Part shown: piece by piece, positions 22,812 to 34,334 of the stretch
Layout: each line of letters begins with the position of its first letter
Position numbering within the stretch: position 1 is the stretch's first letter
Source of the DNA: Datnioides undecimradiatus
Lineage: Eukaryota > Chordata > Actinopteri > Lobotiformes > Datnioididae
Assembly: GCA_008933995.1 (NCBI GenBank)
Contig: WARS01000033.1
Span: 3,097,813 to 3,161,812 of the forward strand
Length of the DNA stretch: 64,000 nucleotides
Reading direction: 5' to 3'
Made by a program: the position numbers and the translations under genes
The notes under the pieces: generated by a model
Databases searched by the model: none
The model's input: the letters and a program-made list of their open reading frames with translations, nothing else
What the model was told of the DNA's origin: nothing

Positions 22812-23310
22812 TGTCATGGTTTTGAGTTTCTGTTTGGCTACTTCCCGTTTTATTTTGCACAATGGTTTACTTCCTGTGCCTTCCTTTACTTCCTGCATCT
22901 GTCCTTATTGACACTAGTGTTAAGTGGTTCATTACTTTCACCTGTGTTGGCCTTTACTCCCTCGTGTGTGTATGTTATGTTCTATTCCTTTTGCTCCTGG
23001 CTAGTTTGTCGTTGTACGTTATGCTTTACATTCCCATTTTTCCTTGTGTTTTCCCAGTGTTCCTTATGTTTCGTCACGTTTGGATTTTATTGTTTTCCGG
23101 GATTTTGCCGAATTGATTCTTCCTGCTCCTTTACAGTCTTTTTAACTAGTTGGACTGATTCTCAGGCGTTGACCGCTTTTGTTTTAACAATCTGTGAACC
23201 TTAGTGTTCATTAAACCCTGTGCGCAGTCAGTGCTCTGCAACTTCTGTTTGCATGGGTCCTTCCCCTTATTTTTGTCTCTTCCCTGTGCGGCACATACAT
23301 GTCCTCAACA
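22812..23310 (+). mobile_element. LTR-like or non-autonomous element, relative of 17522
   Basis: It starts TGTCATGGTTTTGAGTTTC with the same 'tttggctacttcc' and 'ttttattttg' order as 17522, then runs C/T-rich and ends with 'cattaaaccctgtg' and 'tttgcatgggtcctt', blocks I associate with the 3' part of teleost LTR-type repeats. The right edge is uncertain and no target duplication was found. The 166-codon ORF at 22704-23204 is a low-complexity reading through it (rich in F, C, S and L), not a gene. Confidence 0.5.
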
Positions 23311-23964
23311 GCAATTTAGAAATGGCTATACTGCTAAAAATGATGATTTATGGGGAAACATGCGTTGGCTGAAAGACTGGTTTGCCTCTTCCAATATATT
23401 GATTCATTTACAGTAAAATATGTGCAGAGGCAGAACAGTATCTGCAACAGCATGGCACCTAAAACAGGATAAACGGATGAAAAGGAGGTTTACTGTGACT
23501 ACACTTGTAAAAGTTCCAAAGAAGTCGTAGTCTGTAGCAAAATATAAATTACTAAACTGATATGGGCCATTTTCCCTCCCAGGATACCCCAAATTACAGT
23601 GGCTCATGAAGCTGATTCCTGTACCGTATCTATCATTATTCAATAGGTACATCTGAACAGGAGAGATTGTGTTAGCCTTCACTGAACTAAATCTCCAGGA
23701 AGTAAATCGTGTCTTGTTTCTGGCCTTCATTATCAGCAGATTCACTTTCTTCCACTCTCCCAAAAACCCCAACTGTGTCTCATAAAAATGTATAATATAA
23801 AGGATGGCAGAGGGGTGCTGGAGCTTGTCTTTCACACTGCATGTGACTTTATCATGTTTTTGTACAACCTGGAATCGTAAAGTCAGATAATCAAGATTTT
23901 GGATATTGATCAACAATATTAAAGCCAAATAAAATGCCAATATAACTTTGCCTTTATGTTGCAG
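23311..23964. other. putative intron sequence with an open minus-strand frame
   Basis: The minus strand is open for 178 codons from ATG 23938-23940 to 23404. It has a hydrophobic start (MAFYLALILLINIQ) and an aromatic-rich body, but no domain I recognise. Given the number of frames scanned, one ORF of this length is not surprising by chance, so it is not called a gene. Confidence 0.3.
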
Positions 23965-24022
23965 ACCTGCAGATGTTTGAAAGCGATGTGTGCCATACTG
24001 TGCAAGAGAAACCTCATTGCAG
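23965..24022 (+). CDS. candidate internal exon 3 of unrecognised gene
   Basis: This is a 58-base segment after 'aactttgcctttatgttgcag', with an ideal donor 'attgcag|gtaagt'. In the frame that continues exon 2 it starts with two bases finishing a split Asp codon, reads LQMFESDVCHTVQEKPHC and ends with two bases. One other frame is open and the third has a stop. Two Cys and one His are present, but no known motif. The phase handed on (two bases) suits the next segment at 34200. Small size makes frame evidence weak here; the splice sites are the main support. Confidence 0.37.
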
Positions 24023-24763
24023 GTAAGTACTAATCACCTGCCTGTGCTATAATGAGGGACATACTATGGGGTGTTGTCTTGAATACTGAAAAGTCTCAAC
24101 AGAACCTTACCGACAGAATTTAAAGTTTGCGCTCTGCTGAAGGTTCAGGTCTCTGGTGATGATGTATGTACTTTGTAGACACACTAGTACAAGCAGTCAC
24201 ATGACAACCTGTAACTTTGATGTCTGTGCAACATAACCCTGCTGCCTGAGACAGTCCTAGAACAATGTGATGGCACCTTGTATGTGATGGTTGATGTGGT
24301 TAGCCAACCCCTGATAGTTAGATTAGTCACTGGATGCTAGCTCATACAGTGAACACAGAACTATTTAGAATCATAATCCGAATGAAGAATGCAATGCAGG
24401 GTTCCTGTGTAACAATATTGTTCAACCGAAGTTGAGCCTAACTGTAAGGTTCCTTCACATGCGTCCATCTGTTAACCAGCACAGGCTGCAGTGATCCAGA
24501 AATGTTACCTTGACTGCTGCTCACTACCACTGGATGAACTTCTGGGGCAAAAATAGACTAAATTTGACTAAATATGAACATAGACTGTTGATAAAGTGTT
24601 GCTAATGTTTAAAGGCTAAAACTTACTGCTGCTAATGGATTATTTAAGTTAATATAATTATGAATAAGCCACACTTGTGTTTATGGGCATATTTCTAAGT
24701 TGATTTTATATTTGTGGGTTGATGTCTTTTGAAATATACATTGGAGTATTACTGCTATATAAG
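24023..24763. other. no gene recognised
   Basis: Start of putative intron 3. Nothing identified. Confidence 0.35.
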
Positions 24764-24970
24764 GAGTGTTGTGCAAATGACTTTAAACTTGTAATAAGTT
24801 ACGGTTTGTTACCTCTCTCAAAAGTAATCACATTACTAACTATCACTGCATATAAAAGTAATCTGGTAAATAGACGGTTTGGCTGCTGTTGTCTGCAGAC
24901 TCATTTAAAGACAAAAGTAATGGTAATATTTAAGTTACATTCCCAGTTAACACCAAAAGTAGTGGAATTA
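24764..24970 (+). repeat. degenerate 'aagtaat...ttac' repeat
   Basis: 'agtgttgtgcaaatgac', 'gtaataagttacgg', 'caaaagtaatcacattac' and 'aaaagtaatctggtaa' have the spacing of a teleost repeat built on alternating AGTAA and TTAC motifs. The assignment is tentative. Confidence 0.4.
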
Positions 24971-26704
24971 CTAACTTTACAATATCACAATACAGTGCGA
25001 AGTGAGGACCAACTTGCTCAATTGCACACACACACACATACTGACTCAGATCTGCACAGTATCTCCATGTGCCACTCTCTGTGCCTCTCAGGCAGAAGTA
25101 CCTCTCATGAAGTACTCCTAAGCCTCCAGCCCTCGAACGGATGCGGGCCCTCACTTTCTCTCATCAGACGAGGAGTTAAGTGAAGGCACTTGATTTGCCT
25201 TCTTTGGAAGTCATTATGTGATAGTTTTAAGGCTTTCGTGGCTCCTGGTAAAAAGTTGGAGACATTAAGTTTCCCTTTAAGACCTTTCTTTGTTTTTCCT
25301 GATGATCAGTAGCGTTGTGCTGTTAAAGGACTATTCCAGTGTTTTTAGCTCATTCTCACTATTGGTGTATTTGTACTTTCATTTCTGGAAGCAAACCAAA
25401 GCATTGCCGAAGAGACTCATGCATTCGTTGTTTAAGGGAGGGCAGTCCCTGAGTTTCAGGCTTCAGGTGGGAGTCATGTGACATTATTACACTGCTCTAA
25501 TTGGCTGATGCTTGAAAGTAGTTGCAAATGAGTCACATTATTTCAACTAATCCAACTCATGTCTCTCACTTTATCAGTTAATTATAGGAGAACCAGTACA
25601 ATTTTAAAGGTGACCATACGTGATCAACAGTGAAACAGTTCTGCGCTTGTTTTCCAACAAGTAGACTATTGGCACTAAACTGGGCTTAGACATTCTACTG
25701 CGTGTTTGGCTTAAAGATGAAATTATTTTAACTTTGACCTTGGTTTGACCCTTCATAGTGAAACTTATGAGATCACTGCTGTATGTGATGAAGTAAGAAG
25801 TCACACACACAAGCAAAGGAGGTAGATAACAAAGGGAGAATAGCTCATACTGTGTGTTCCAGTGCTAGTTCTCCAAAACACACAACACAGCGTGCATAGA
25901 GAAATGGGAGTTCATGTCTTGTGAATATGCATGTAGTTTTTGAACTTATTAAAGTTAGCTTAGCTGTTAGCTTTGCCTGGAAGACTCAGAGGCTAAGCTA
26001 CTTAACATAAATATCATTATAAAGTTTGGGTGAGCATTAGCTTAGCAACAGTAAACCCCATCATGTTGTTCTTTGGGATCACATAAACCTTTGCTGTACT
26101 GTGCTGCTACCTCTACCTCATGGTGAGCAAAAAGCACATTTCTTATCATCTGAAGGCACCTTAAAGAGACTTCCATCCGATCTCTCGCTCTCTCCTCCTA
26201 AACTGTTTTGGTGATTTTATTTTCAGACCAGAGATCAGAAACTGGGTCATGTTTTTATTCAGCCCCAGAGACAGAGAATAAAGTGCTGATTGAGGGCGTA
26301 TTAGCCTCAGTCATGAAGGCAGAGAGTCGGACAGGCAGATGGACGCAGACAGACAGGCAGACCTGTTTGAAAATGCATTGGATAGCTGAGGCTTGCCAGC
26401 TGTGCGCATGTTGCTGGAGGACAACACACTACCCCACTGTGGAACTCACTATAAACCAGAACATTGCAGGGCAGCCTCAATGCATTTCAAACAGCTCTGA
26501 CTTCGCTGTGTGTCTGTGTGTGAGTGTGTCTTTGTGCAGGTGCTGGCAGGCATGTGTGAGTTTGTGAATTTGTGTGTGTCTGTTTGTGCTGCTCTTTCAG
26601 TTTTGCACAAAAAACACGATGAGACCCTGACTTCACACAGCACTCGTCTGCCACCTCAGCTCACTCCTTTGGTTGAAATAAACAGTGTGTTTAAAGAGTG
26701 TGAT

Positions 26705-26705
<1 letters not shown>
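24971..26705. other. no gene recognised; small (CA)n at 25025-25038
   Basis: Part of putative intron 3. A 154-codon + frame at 24719-25183 runs through the preceding repeat and a CA tract and is not supported. No other feature was identified. Confidence 0.4.

Positions 26706-26754
<49 letters not shown>
26706..26754 (+). repeat. (GT)n microsatellite
   Basis: An uninterrupted run of about 24 GT units, the longest in the window. It ends 44 bases before the first copy of the local duplication at 26798. Confidence 0.98.
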
Positions 26755-26755
<1 letters not shown>

Positions 26756-26797
26756 ATGCATGTGTTTGTGTGTGTGCCTGAGATGTTACTGATTGCA

Positions 26798-27260
26798 GAT
26801 ATTTATGGATGTCGCTCAGCGTTTGGATGTTACACTCCTGCTTTGAGGGCACATGAGTTTGGAAAATGAAGGGAGTAAAGACGAGCTGCTGCCGTGATGA
26901 TTAAACTGTTTCCTTCTCTCACAGTTTCAGCTGCTGCTGCCAAACTTTAGTGTATTAGGAGCTAAATGGGTTTGGAAGGCTGTGTTCAACATGTAACCTC
27001 CTTTGAGTCTTTGCAGGTGATGATGCAATCACAGAATCGGTTTTTGGTTTGTTCCTATGAAACACTGGCTGTTCATTACTATCTTTAAGTCTTGTTCACT
27101 GATTGTTGCAATGGTTCAATGTGGAGTTACAGTGAAGAGCACAAGTCCCATTTTGCCCATTACACACTCCTCTTGGTCACATCAGTTTAGCGTCCAGGTC
27201 TGCCAGATACTGGGAACCTCCCAGGAGCCAGTTAGGAGCTTAAATGCATCTTCGCGTGAC
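26798..27260 (+). repeat. local duplication, block B copy 1
   Basis: This 463-base block matches 28919-29398 almost base for base in its first two thirds and more loosely afterwards. It begins 'gatatttatggatgtcgctc' and ends 'aaatgcatcttcgcgtgac'. Both copies contain an acceptor-like 'tttccttctctcacag'. No coding function is assigned. Confidence 0.93.
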
Positions 27261-28688
27261 ACCAGAGACTTGAACTGAAGCAGAACCTCCATCTTTATAG
27301 TCACATCTGATCCAATTCCATAGACTGGAGAAGACGTTATGATTTGATTAAAAGCCCAGTAAAGCTTCAGGAAGTGGGCCTTGAGATGTTGTTGCCAAGG
27401 TCTTACATCTTTTTTATAAATGTTATTATTTCACAGTAATCAGTCCAGGTGTTTCATTGTTCATGTTCATCACATTTTACACTATTAACCTGCATGAAAA
27501 ACGTCAAATAAACATCATTAAAGGCCTATTTGTCCTGTTAGTACTTGATTTAATCAAAATCTTTGGTCATGCACACACATACACAGGAAAAGACGTCATC
27601 CATAAACATTTTTATTTCCATGATGTGGGTGTTTTCACAGTTGTTTGACTGAATGAATAGATCAGTGAATCTGGCACAGAATGGAAACCATCATATCACT
27701 GTACTTTTGAATTTAAAGTGACATGACGACAGTTGATTTATAAAGGCTCATATCTGTCTGCTCCTGCTTAAACCTATTAATATTGTGAGGGGGCCTGCAA
27801 TTACTTGTTACCATCAGATGGTAAAACAGTGTGATGTTGAGGAAATAACTTAATCCGTCGGCATATATTGTTCCAGCTCTGAGATTTATGACATGTGCAG
27901 CGTGCACAGATGGGCTTATTAAGGGGTTAATTGCTCTGTCACCTCCCTCTGCTGTGGTCTCCATTTTTAAATAACCTCTGAGGTGGGAAATTAGCGTGCT
28001 GGACATGTTAACACACCAACAGGTTATTATATCAGCTCAGAATGCTCCATTGTTTCCTGTTTGGACAAATCTGAACACAATTTACAGGCGTGTGTGTTTC
28101 TAAACTGACTGGTAGGACTGAAGATCAGCCTGAAGGTTAGGGAGGTAATAATGTGACTGGAATATTGATGGTTTTAAATCCCAGGACCAGATGTGTGTGT
28201 GTGTATGTCTGTGTGTGTGAATCCACAGACAGCGACACACCCACATACATCTCTATCTGTGTGTTTGTGTGCGAATCTGAAGGCAGGCTGAGCTTTAAAG
28301 CCTAGCTGCAGGGACTGCTTGGTACAAGTGATGTTTGGGATTTGAGAAGAAAGCTAAGCAGGAGCCGTACATCAGCCCAGGACCCGCACACGAAGCTCCG
28401 AAACATCACAGGTGGGAAAATGTTTTCACCGCTGAGACATACTTTCTCAGGCTCTCAGCAGAACCAATTTAAAGTTGACCGTTCTACCGAAAGCTAAAAC
28501 GTGGTTGTACGATCAAATCACAGTTTCGGTTAAGAACTACAGACCTGCTTGTGGAGCGAGTTGATTACATCAGAGGCAGGTCCAAAAAAGACACATGTAT
28601 TATCCTCTGTCAGAGCATAAAAGGAACAATCGGGAAACATGTACAAACCAAGGGGCTTGACCTGTTTGAGGGAGAAGTCCATGATTTT
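27261..28688. other. spacer between duplicated blocks
   Basis: Unique sequence as far as I can see, with an imperfect GT tract at 28195-28220. No gene or named repeat. Confidence 0.4.
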
Positions 28689-28888
28689 AAGGCCAAGTCA
28701 GATGCTCGTTCCCTTGTTCAGTACATCATCATCTTTAATTTACTCTCCTAAAGCACCTAAAACGTATTTATAGTAACCAAACTCTCTCTGCAAGCTAAAG
28801 TGATTTAGCTGTAATACATTAGCACCTGCTTTCACTGACTCTAGTTTGTTTCACTTCCTGTTTTATTTTGTATTTACTTACCTTCATG
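28689..28888 (+). repeat. local duplication, block A copy 1
   Basis: It shares with 29400-29578, in order: 'cagatgct', 'tcccttgttca', 'aaactctct', 'tttcactgactctagttt', 'cacttcctgttt' and 'acttaccttc'. Similarity is lower than for block B, with several gaps. Confidence 0.75.
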
Positions 28889-28918
28889 CTTTGGAGTATG
28901 GAGATGACACTGTTTGGA

Positions 28919-29398
28919 GATAATTATGGAGGTCACTCAGTGTCTGGATGATACACTCCTGCTTTGAGGGCACTTGAGTTTGGAAAATGAAGGGAGTAAA
29001 GACGAGCTGCTGCCGTGATGATTAAACTGTTTCCTTCTCTCACAGTTTCAGCTGCTGCTGCCAAACTTTAGTGTATTAGGAGCTAAGTGGGTTTGGAAGG
29101 CTGTGTTCAACATGTAACCTCCTTTGACTCTTTGCAGGTGATGATGCAATCGCAGAATCCGTTTTTGGTTTGTTCCTATGAAACACTGGCTGTTCATTAC
29201 TATCTTTAAGTCTCGTTTGCTGATTGTTGCAATGGCTCAATGTGCAGGTACAAATAAGTTCCATTTTGCTCACTGCACACCCACCTTGATGACACCAGTT
29301 TAGAACTCAGGTTGCAGGACACTGGGAACCTTCCAGGAGCCAGTTAGGAGCTAGGTTATGAGCTTTTGTGGTGCTTTTAAATGCATCTTCACCTGACT
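28919..29398 (+). repeat. local duplication, block B copy 2
   Basis: Second copy of 26798-27260, offset by 2121 bases at its start. It carries an extra stretch of about 25 bases near 29351-29376. The run from 'cactcctgctttgagg' to 'cttaatagtctt'-like positions has only scattered substitutions, so the duplication is fairly recent compared with other repeats here. Confidence 0.93.
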
Positions 29399-29399
29399 T

Positions 29400-29578
29400 A
29401 AGGTCACATCAGATGCTATTTCCCTTGTTCATACATTACCAGGCTTAATTTGCACTCCAAAGCATTCAGATGTAATTCAGAGTACCCAAACTCTCTGGCT
29501 GTTACAGATGTGCACCGACTTTCACTGACTCTAGTTTATTTTCACTTCCTGTTTAATTTTGTTTACTTACCTTCGTGT
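29400..29578 (+). repeat. local duplication, block A copy 2
   Basis: Follows block B copy 2 directly, so the order is A-B-A. It is more diverged from its partner at 28689-28888 than the B copies are from each other. Confidence 0.75.
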
Positions 29579-30050
29579 TTTACAGTTTGCATCCTGTCAT
29601 TGTTCAGTCTTCTCAACAGCATTATTCATCACCTGTTCTCTGTTAACAGTCAGTCTTCTCAGCACTTCTCCCCCTCATTGTTCCTATTTGCCAGATCGTC
29701 TCACTTCTCCTCTCCTGCCACTCCGCCGCTCCTTGCTCTGTCCACAGCTGTTTCTGTCTCGGTAAATTCCAGAGATGCCAATATCTCTGGACTTTCAAAG
29801 TCCGTGCATTTAAGTCCATTTTTGAGTTTTTTAAATATATTTTAAATTAAATAGACACCCAAAACATAATATACTAAAAGGTTTTGTTCTTGCATCCTTG
29901 GTTCTTGTATTCAATGGTCAACAGTCGCTTACTCTGACCTCTGCTCCCCTCAGGACTCTCATTATGTACTGGTGGAGCTTGGTGTTGCTGCTTGACCCAC
30001 ATACTGAAAGCCTGACTCAAAGCTTGGCAGCGGCACGATTGCTGGCAGTG
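29579..30050. other. no supported gene
   Basis: ORFs of 131 codons (29450-29845) and 108 codons (29898-30224) run through C/T-rich sequence and a CTG repeat. They have many S, L and F residues and no domain or splice sites. Confidence 0.35.
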
Positions 30051-30068
30051 CTGCTGCTGCTGCTGCTG
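30051..30068 (+). repeat. (CTG)6 trinucleotide repeat
   Basis: Six CTG units. In the overlapping open frame they read as a run of leucines. Confidence 0.9.
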
Positions 30069-33000
30069 TTCGCTGATTCATTCAGGTGTTCGCTCCAGTT
30101 CTTGCAGCAACAGCTTGCCTGTGGGTTGGAGCGGTATCTCGGACTGAGAGAGAACACTGACACGCTCACAAAAAGCTACTCGGCGCTTCAGGCAAACTCA
30201 TACTCCTCCGATCCAACTATATAGTGTCACCAGCAAACCGCCAGTGTCACTGCAAATCAGGGATATGAGTGTCCTGAGAGTAGATGACCCTATGGTAATC
30301 ATGGATAAAAGAAAAGTAAGTATGATAAGGAAAGAAGAGTCAAGGAGACTTTTTTTTCAATTATCCAGGAATATTCCGGCGCTGAAGGGAAGATGTAGAA
30401 GAGACAGACATGAGGGGGCATAATGTAGCTGAAATGCCAAGCATATGGGAAGATGCAATCTCCTGGAGCAATTCAATTTTGTCCTTGACTTAGCTGCAGC
30501 ACATGGAGGCTGCAGAGTGGCTGCATTAACATATGCTCTACTTTAATGAGAGAAGGACAGATGGTGGGCCATCGTTTGGGGTTTTATCTCAACTGTAGCT
30601 CGAACTGGCTGCCGTGACTTTGCAGCAGAGAACGAACACTGAAAAACACTCGGAACAGCAAAGTCGTCTTTTCCCACATCGCGCGACCACAACGGTTCAT
30701 CTGGGCCGCTGCTCTGGCATTAGCTTAGCCTCAGTTTAAAGGTTAGGATGGGTTTAAAGCTGCACCGTCTGGAACAAAAGAAGGTGGTGACTTCAGAAGC
30801 TGAGGCTCAAACTACACTTGCGAGTCACTGCTGTGTGTTACTTTGCTAATTAGTCAGGATACAGGGTTAGTAGAGGCAGCAGCAGCAAATGTGGGTTAAA
30901 TATTAAATGTATCCCAAATGTGTCCGTCCTGTAATCACAGCCAAGCAGTGCTGATAACCAGCTGTGGATTATCAGCCCCACCATAAGCAAGATTGATTGA
31001 TTACAATAATCTAGCCAAGAGGAGATGGAGGCGAAGATACTGGCCAATAATGAAATTTGGAGATATATGAGCTAATTTGTTTTGTATTTCCAAGAGAACA
31101 TTTTAAAATGGTTTGAGGTGATGGTTGTTTTTACACTTTTATCAATATTTGAGTCAATCATTGTCAAAATACAGTTACTTTCCAAAATGATATCGGCCTG
31201 CATGCCTTTTGAATTTTTATTGATTTACCGTTCAACCCAAAAAACCAACTCAGACAATTAAACAGACCACTATGATGCTGTGATTTAAAGCCCCTCTAGT
31301 TTAAGCTGGACCTGTTTTTAACATCAGCTAAGCTAGCCAGATGCTAAGTGATTGTCTTGGCTTCCTGTTAAAGCTGCCCTGCACTCCCTCACAGGTGTTT
31401 TCAATCAACCTCTGCTCAGGTCGTAGGTTGGAAGAGCAATGCTGGGAATAACATGACGTCACTGGACTCCATGTTTCCAATATGTTGAAGGTAGGTTTAG
31501 TTTCACCACGACTGTTTCTAAGTGAAGCCAAAACAGTGGCTGACTGTATATATGTCTTAAGCCCCGGCCCCCTCACATGGGCCAAACTAAAAAATCAAAT
31601 TACATCCATGGGTTCTATCGTTTTAAGTAGTCGGTTTGGCTTGAATGAGTTTATGAGTAAATGATAGGAAAAAGTACAAGTTACATCATGATTGACAGGT
31701 TGTGAGAGTGCAACACTCATCATACGTACTATCTTCGCAACCTGATCATGAGTGTGGCTCCAAATGATGTCACCATCACAAGATGACAGTGCTCGTATTT
31801 ATATTGGATACTTTGCTTTATTTTGTCCACAGGGAAGAGGTGGACACACGTCGTCCTGAGGTGAGAGCAGATTTATCATGGGTTTGGATGGTTCTGAAAA
31901 ACACTTAGCTCCTGTAGCGTTGGCATGTGGTGTGACTGGGTAAGTTTCTCATTTGCATAATGACTGTATGTAATTTGTATGCAAGTGCCCAGCCCTGTTC
32001 ACTGTTAGAATTAACTACATTTTCAGTTTTTGATATCTGAATAGATTTTTTCTTCATTAAACTAAAAAATGAGCCGTCAAATAATTCAAATTGAAATCAA
32101 ACTCAAGGTCTGTTCCGGGCCAGAGCCCCCCATTTTCAACCCACCCTCTTTAAATACAAACCAAATCCAGAGCTTTTAGCACGTACAGAAGTGTCAAATC
32201 ATTTTACAAATGGACTCTCAAAGTGCCCTTTTCAGGACAACTCTATATTGGTCTTTAGACCAGAGCGGGTGCTTATATGAATCACGGTGGCCAGGCCTCA
32301 TCTGAAGGTCAGCCATATAGTGGGTGGATCAGACAGGAGGTCCACGCAACACGGAGCCTTATCATTATTCACTGCCAAGCCACTGGGAGAGCAGCGATGC
32401 TAAAACCCCAACATTTATTATGGCTGCCCTTGACGCTCTGCACAGCCGCTATAAAGTCATTGAGCATAATAAAAATGACACCCAGGAACAACACACATCT
32501 GCAACTTTCCGGGCTTGATGCACAGGAGCGAATACGCATTTACATTTCAGGTGACACTCTTATGCAGAGGAGCACTTAAAGTGTTTTCTGTCCAAGGACA
32601 CGCGGGCAGAATCAAACCTTCAACCCCCACCCGCTTGCAGGGCCACCAGGCTACTGCACCGGCGTGAGGAAAAGAAATGGGTACAAGACAAAGAACACAC
32701 ACATTCAGAAAATTACCCCCCTCTAATGTCCTAGCCGTTCACTTACTGTTTGCAATGAGCAATGAGCCCAATAGCTCTGCTTAAAGAAATCCATCAAGCC
32801 TTCACCGAGCAGCAGTAATCAAAACTGCGGCTAAGAGCTCTGATTTGTTTCGCGGGAGAGGCAGAACAACAGTGGCGGTGTTTTCTCTTTCGCTGAAGAA
32901 AATATTGATGAGATTAATTTTCAGAATGTGAGGCCACGGTAATCCTGCGTCTACGATGCTATCGGCAGTGGCGTTTCATCTTCATGGCTGCAGCGTCCTC

Positions 33001-33340
33001 CGTTCTGCTGTGTAGAGATATTTTGTTCCCTGAATGCTGAGCTACAAAATTACAGACCGTCTAAGGGAGAGCAGGCCGGGGACCAGGACTTGGTTTTAGT
33101 CACGAGTCGCCTGTATCATTACAGCAAGTACAATAGGAAATACCAGTGGGAGCCCATTTAGAAGGTTTACCTTAAAGGAGAACTCAGCTGATATTATAGT
33201 TCAGTAACCCTGCAGCACACAGTTTAAGTCCAATGTCAACATTCAGCACTGTGGTGGCAGGAAGTAGTATTCTAAATGTATACCTTTATTATGTAGTTTT
33301 GATCACCTGTGGGTAGTAAAACATTGACTTGTGGGGTTGT
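30069..33340. other. putative intron 3, right part
   Basis: No gene is supported. A strong acceptor at 31831-31832 ('tgctttattttgtccacag') is followed by donors at 31861 (gtgaga) and 31940 (gtaagt), but none gives an open frame in phase with the neighbouring candidate exons. A SINE-like fragment is listed separately at 32525. Confidence 0.4.
32525..32665 (-). repeat. possible tRNA-derived SINE fragment
   Basis: 'catttacatttcaggtgac', 'ccaaggacacgcgggcagaatc' and 'aaccttcaacccccacccgc' resemble the inverse of a tRNA-headed teleost SINE. The match is partial and the family not named. Confidence 0.4.
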
Positions 33341-33372
33341 GCTGAATGTATAGATCTATTTATACATTCAGC
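33341..33372. repeat. perfect 12-bp inverted repeat with 8-base loop
   Basis: GCTGAATGTATA at 33341-33352 and its exact complement at 33361-33372 enclose GATCTATT. It lies just before a dispersed repeat copy at 33384. No U-rich tail or partner gene points to a transcription function. Confidence 0.9.
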
Positions 33373-33383
33373 CAATATAAAGA

Positions 33384-33520
33384 GACATTAGCATTGATTT
33401 GGAATCTAGTACCTGATCCACTGTTTACTCCCCTTTTAGCTCTGTTTTGGTCTGCACCATCACCAGAGGGATATATCCATCTTTACCTGCTGAAAGCTTG
33501 CCCAGTGAGTTGCTAGCTCT
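33384..33520 (+). repeat. dispersed repeat copy 2 ('gagggaaatatctg' family)
   Basis: 'cattagcattgatttgg', 'ccttttagctctg', 'ggtctgcaccatcaccagag' and 'gagttgctagctct' align with 6315-6479. Confidence 0.65.
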
Positions 33521-34199
33521 CTTTAATGTTATTATTGTCCTATTGCAGAGGCAGCATACAGCAGCGACATCACATATCACCACTTTAAAACTTATTATGA
33601 CTTCAGAAAAAGTGCTCAAAGAGGCTAAAAGTGCTAAAATTCTGATGACTGTGCATTTGTAACACATTACACATAATAATTCACTGCCAGCATAAAAATA
33701 ATGATTAGGATTATGAATTCCAGCTATTGTTGAAATATTTTAAAAATGTTCACACTGACTAAGAGAAAATTGTCATTTGACAGGTTTTCCAGATGTTTTG
33801 TCTGCTAATAAGGTTGGGTTTTCTAATCGAGAAAGCAAATCTAAGAAAACAACTCTGAAGATGTCATCAGGGCTCATGGAGCGTTAGCTTGGAGAGAAGT
33901 TTTGTAAAAGACTTGTTTTATTAACTAAATGCAGGTGTGAATGTTTAACCTGTAGGGACAGGTCTGAAAAAGATGTCATTGAGTTGCATTATGGGTCTAT
34001 TCTGGGGACCAAAAGTCAGACAAGGTAGCATCATTTTGTCCTTCTAGCTAAGGTAAAAGGATAATTGTCTACTGGCAGGTGATGAGGGATTCAGTGTCAA
34101 ACATTGCATCTTTCCCCTAGTGTTCAGTAAACTGTCTCTATTTACAGAATTACACATCAAATCTTCTGTATTGGTACTAACATGTTGCCCGTGTTGCAG
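33521..34199. other. no gene recognised before candidate exon 4
   Basis: Nothing assigned until the branch-site match TACTAAC at 34174-34180, which lies about 20 bases before the acceptor of candidate exon 4. Confidence 0.4.
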
Positions 34200-34334
34200 A
34201 TTAGACCTGCGAGCCGCTCCTCCATTTACTGAAACTCACTTCCCCCGAGAGCATCCGGCACTCATTAAATCCCATCCTCACAAAACTGGGGCACATGTGA
34301 CAACAGTTACAAGCACATCTATACCCACTGAAAG
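34200..34334 (+). CDS. candidate internal exon 4 of unrecognised gene
   Basis: This is a 135-base segment preceded by a textbook branch sequence TACTAAC and 'atgttgcccgtgttgcag', and closed by 'ctgaaag|gtaagt'. Only one frame is open. It takes one base to finish a codon begun by exon 3, then reads LDLRAAPPFTETHFPRE, continues through a His/Lys-containing stretch (LIKSHPHKTG) and a Thr/Ser-rich end (VTTVTSTSIPTE), and leaves two bases. Being a multiple of three with equal phases, it could be skipped without breaking the frame. The Thr/Ser-rich end would suit O-glycosylation if extracellular, which is speculation. No domain is recognised. A 91-codon minus-strand ORF overlaps it and is taken as a shadow. 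Confidence 0.4.

Noticed and set aside
22704-23204. 166-codon + ORF
   Set aside because: Runs through a C/T-rich repeat and is rich in F, C, S and L; no domain.
24719-25183. 154-codon + ORF
   Set aside because: Overlaps a degenerate repeat and a CA tract that reads as His-Thr repeats.
31833-31939. Exon-like segment after a strong acceptor
   Set aside because: With either donor the frame is closed or out of phase with exons 3 and 4.
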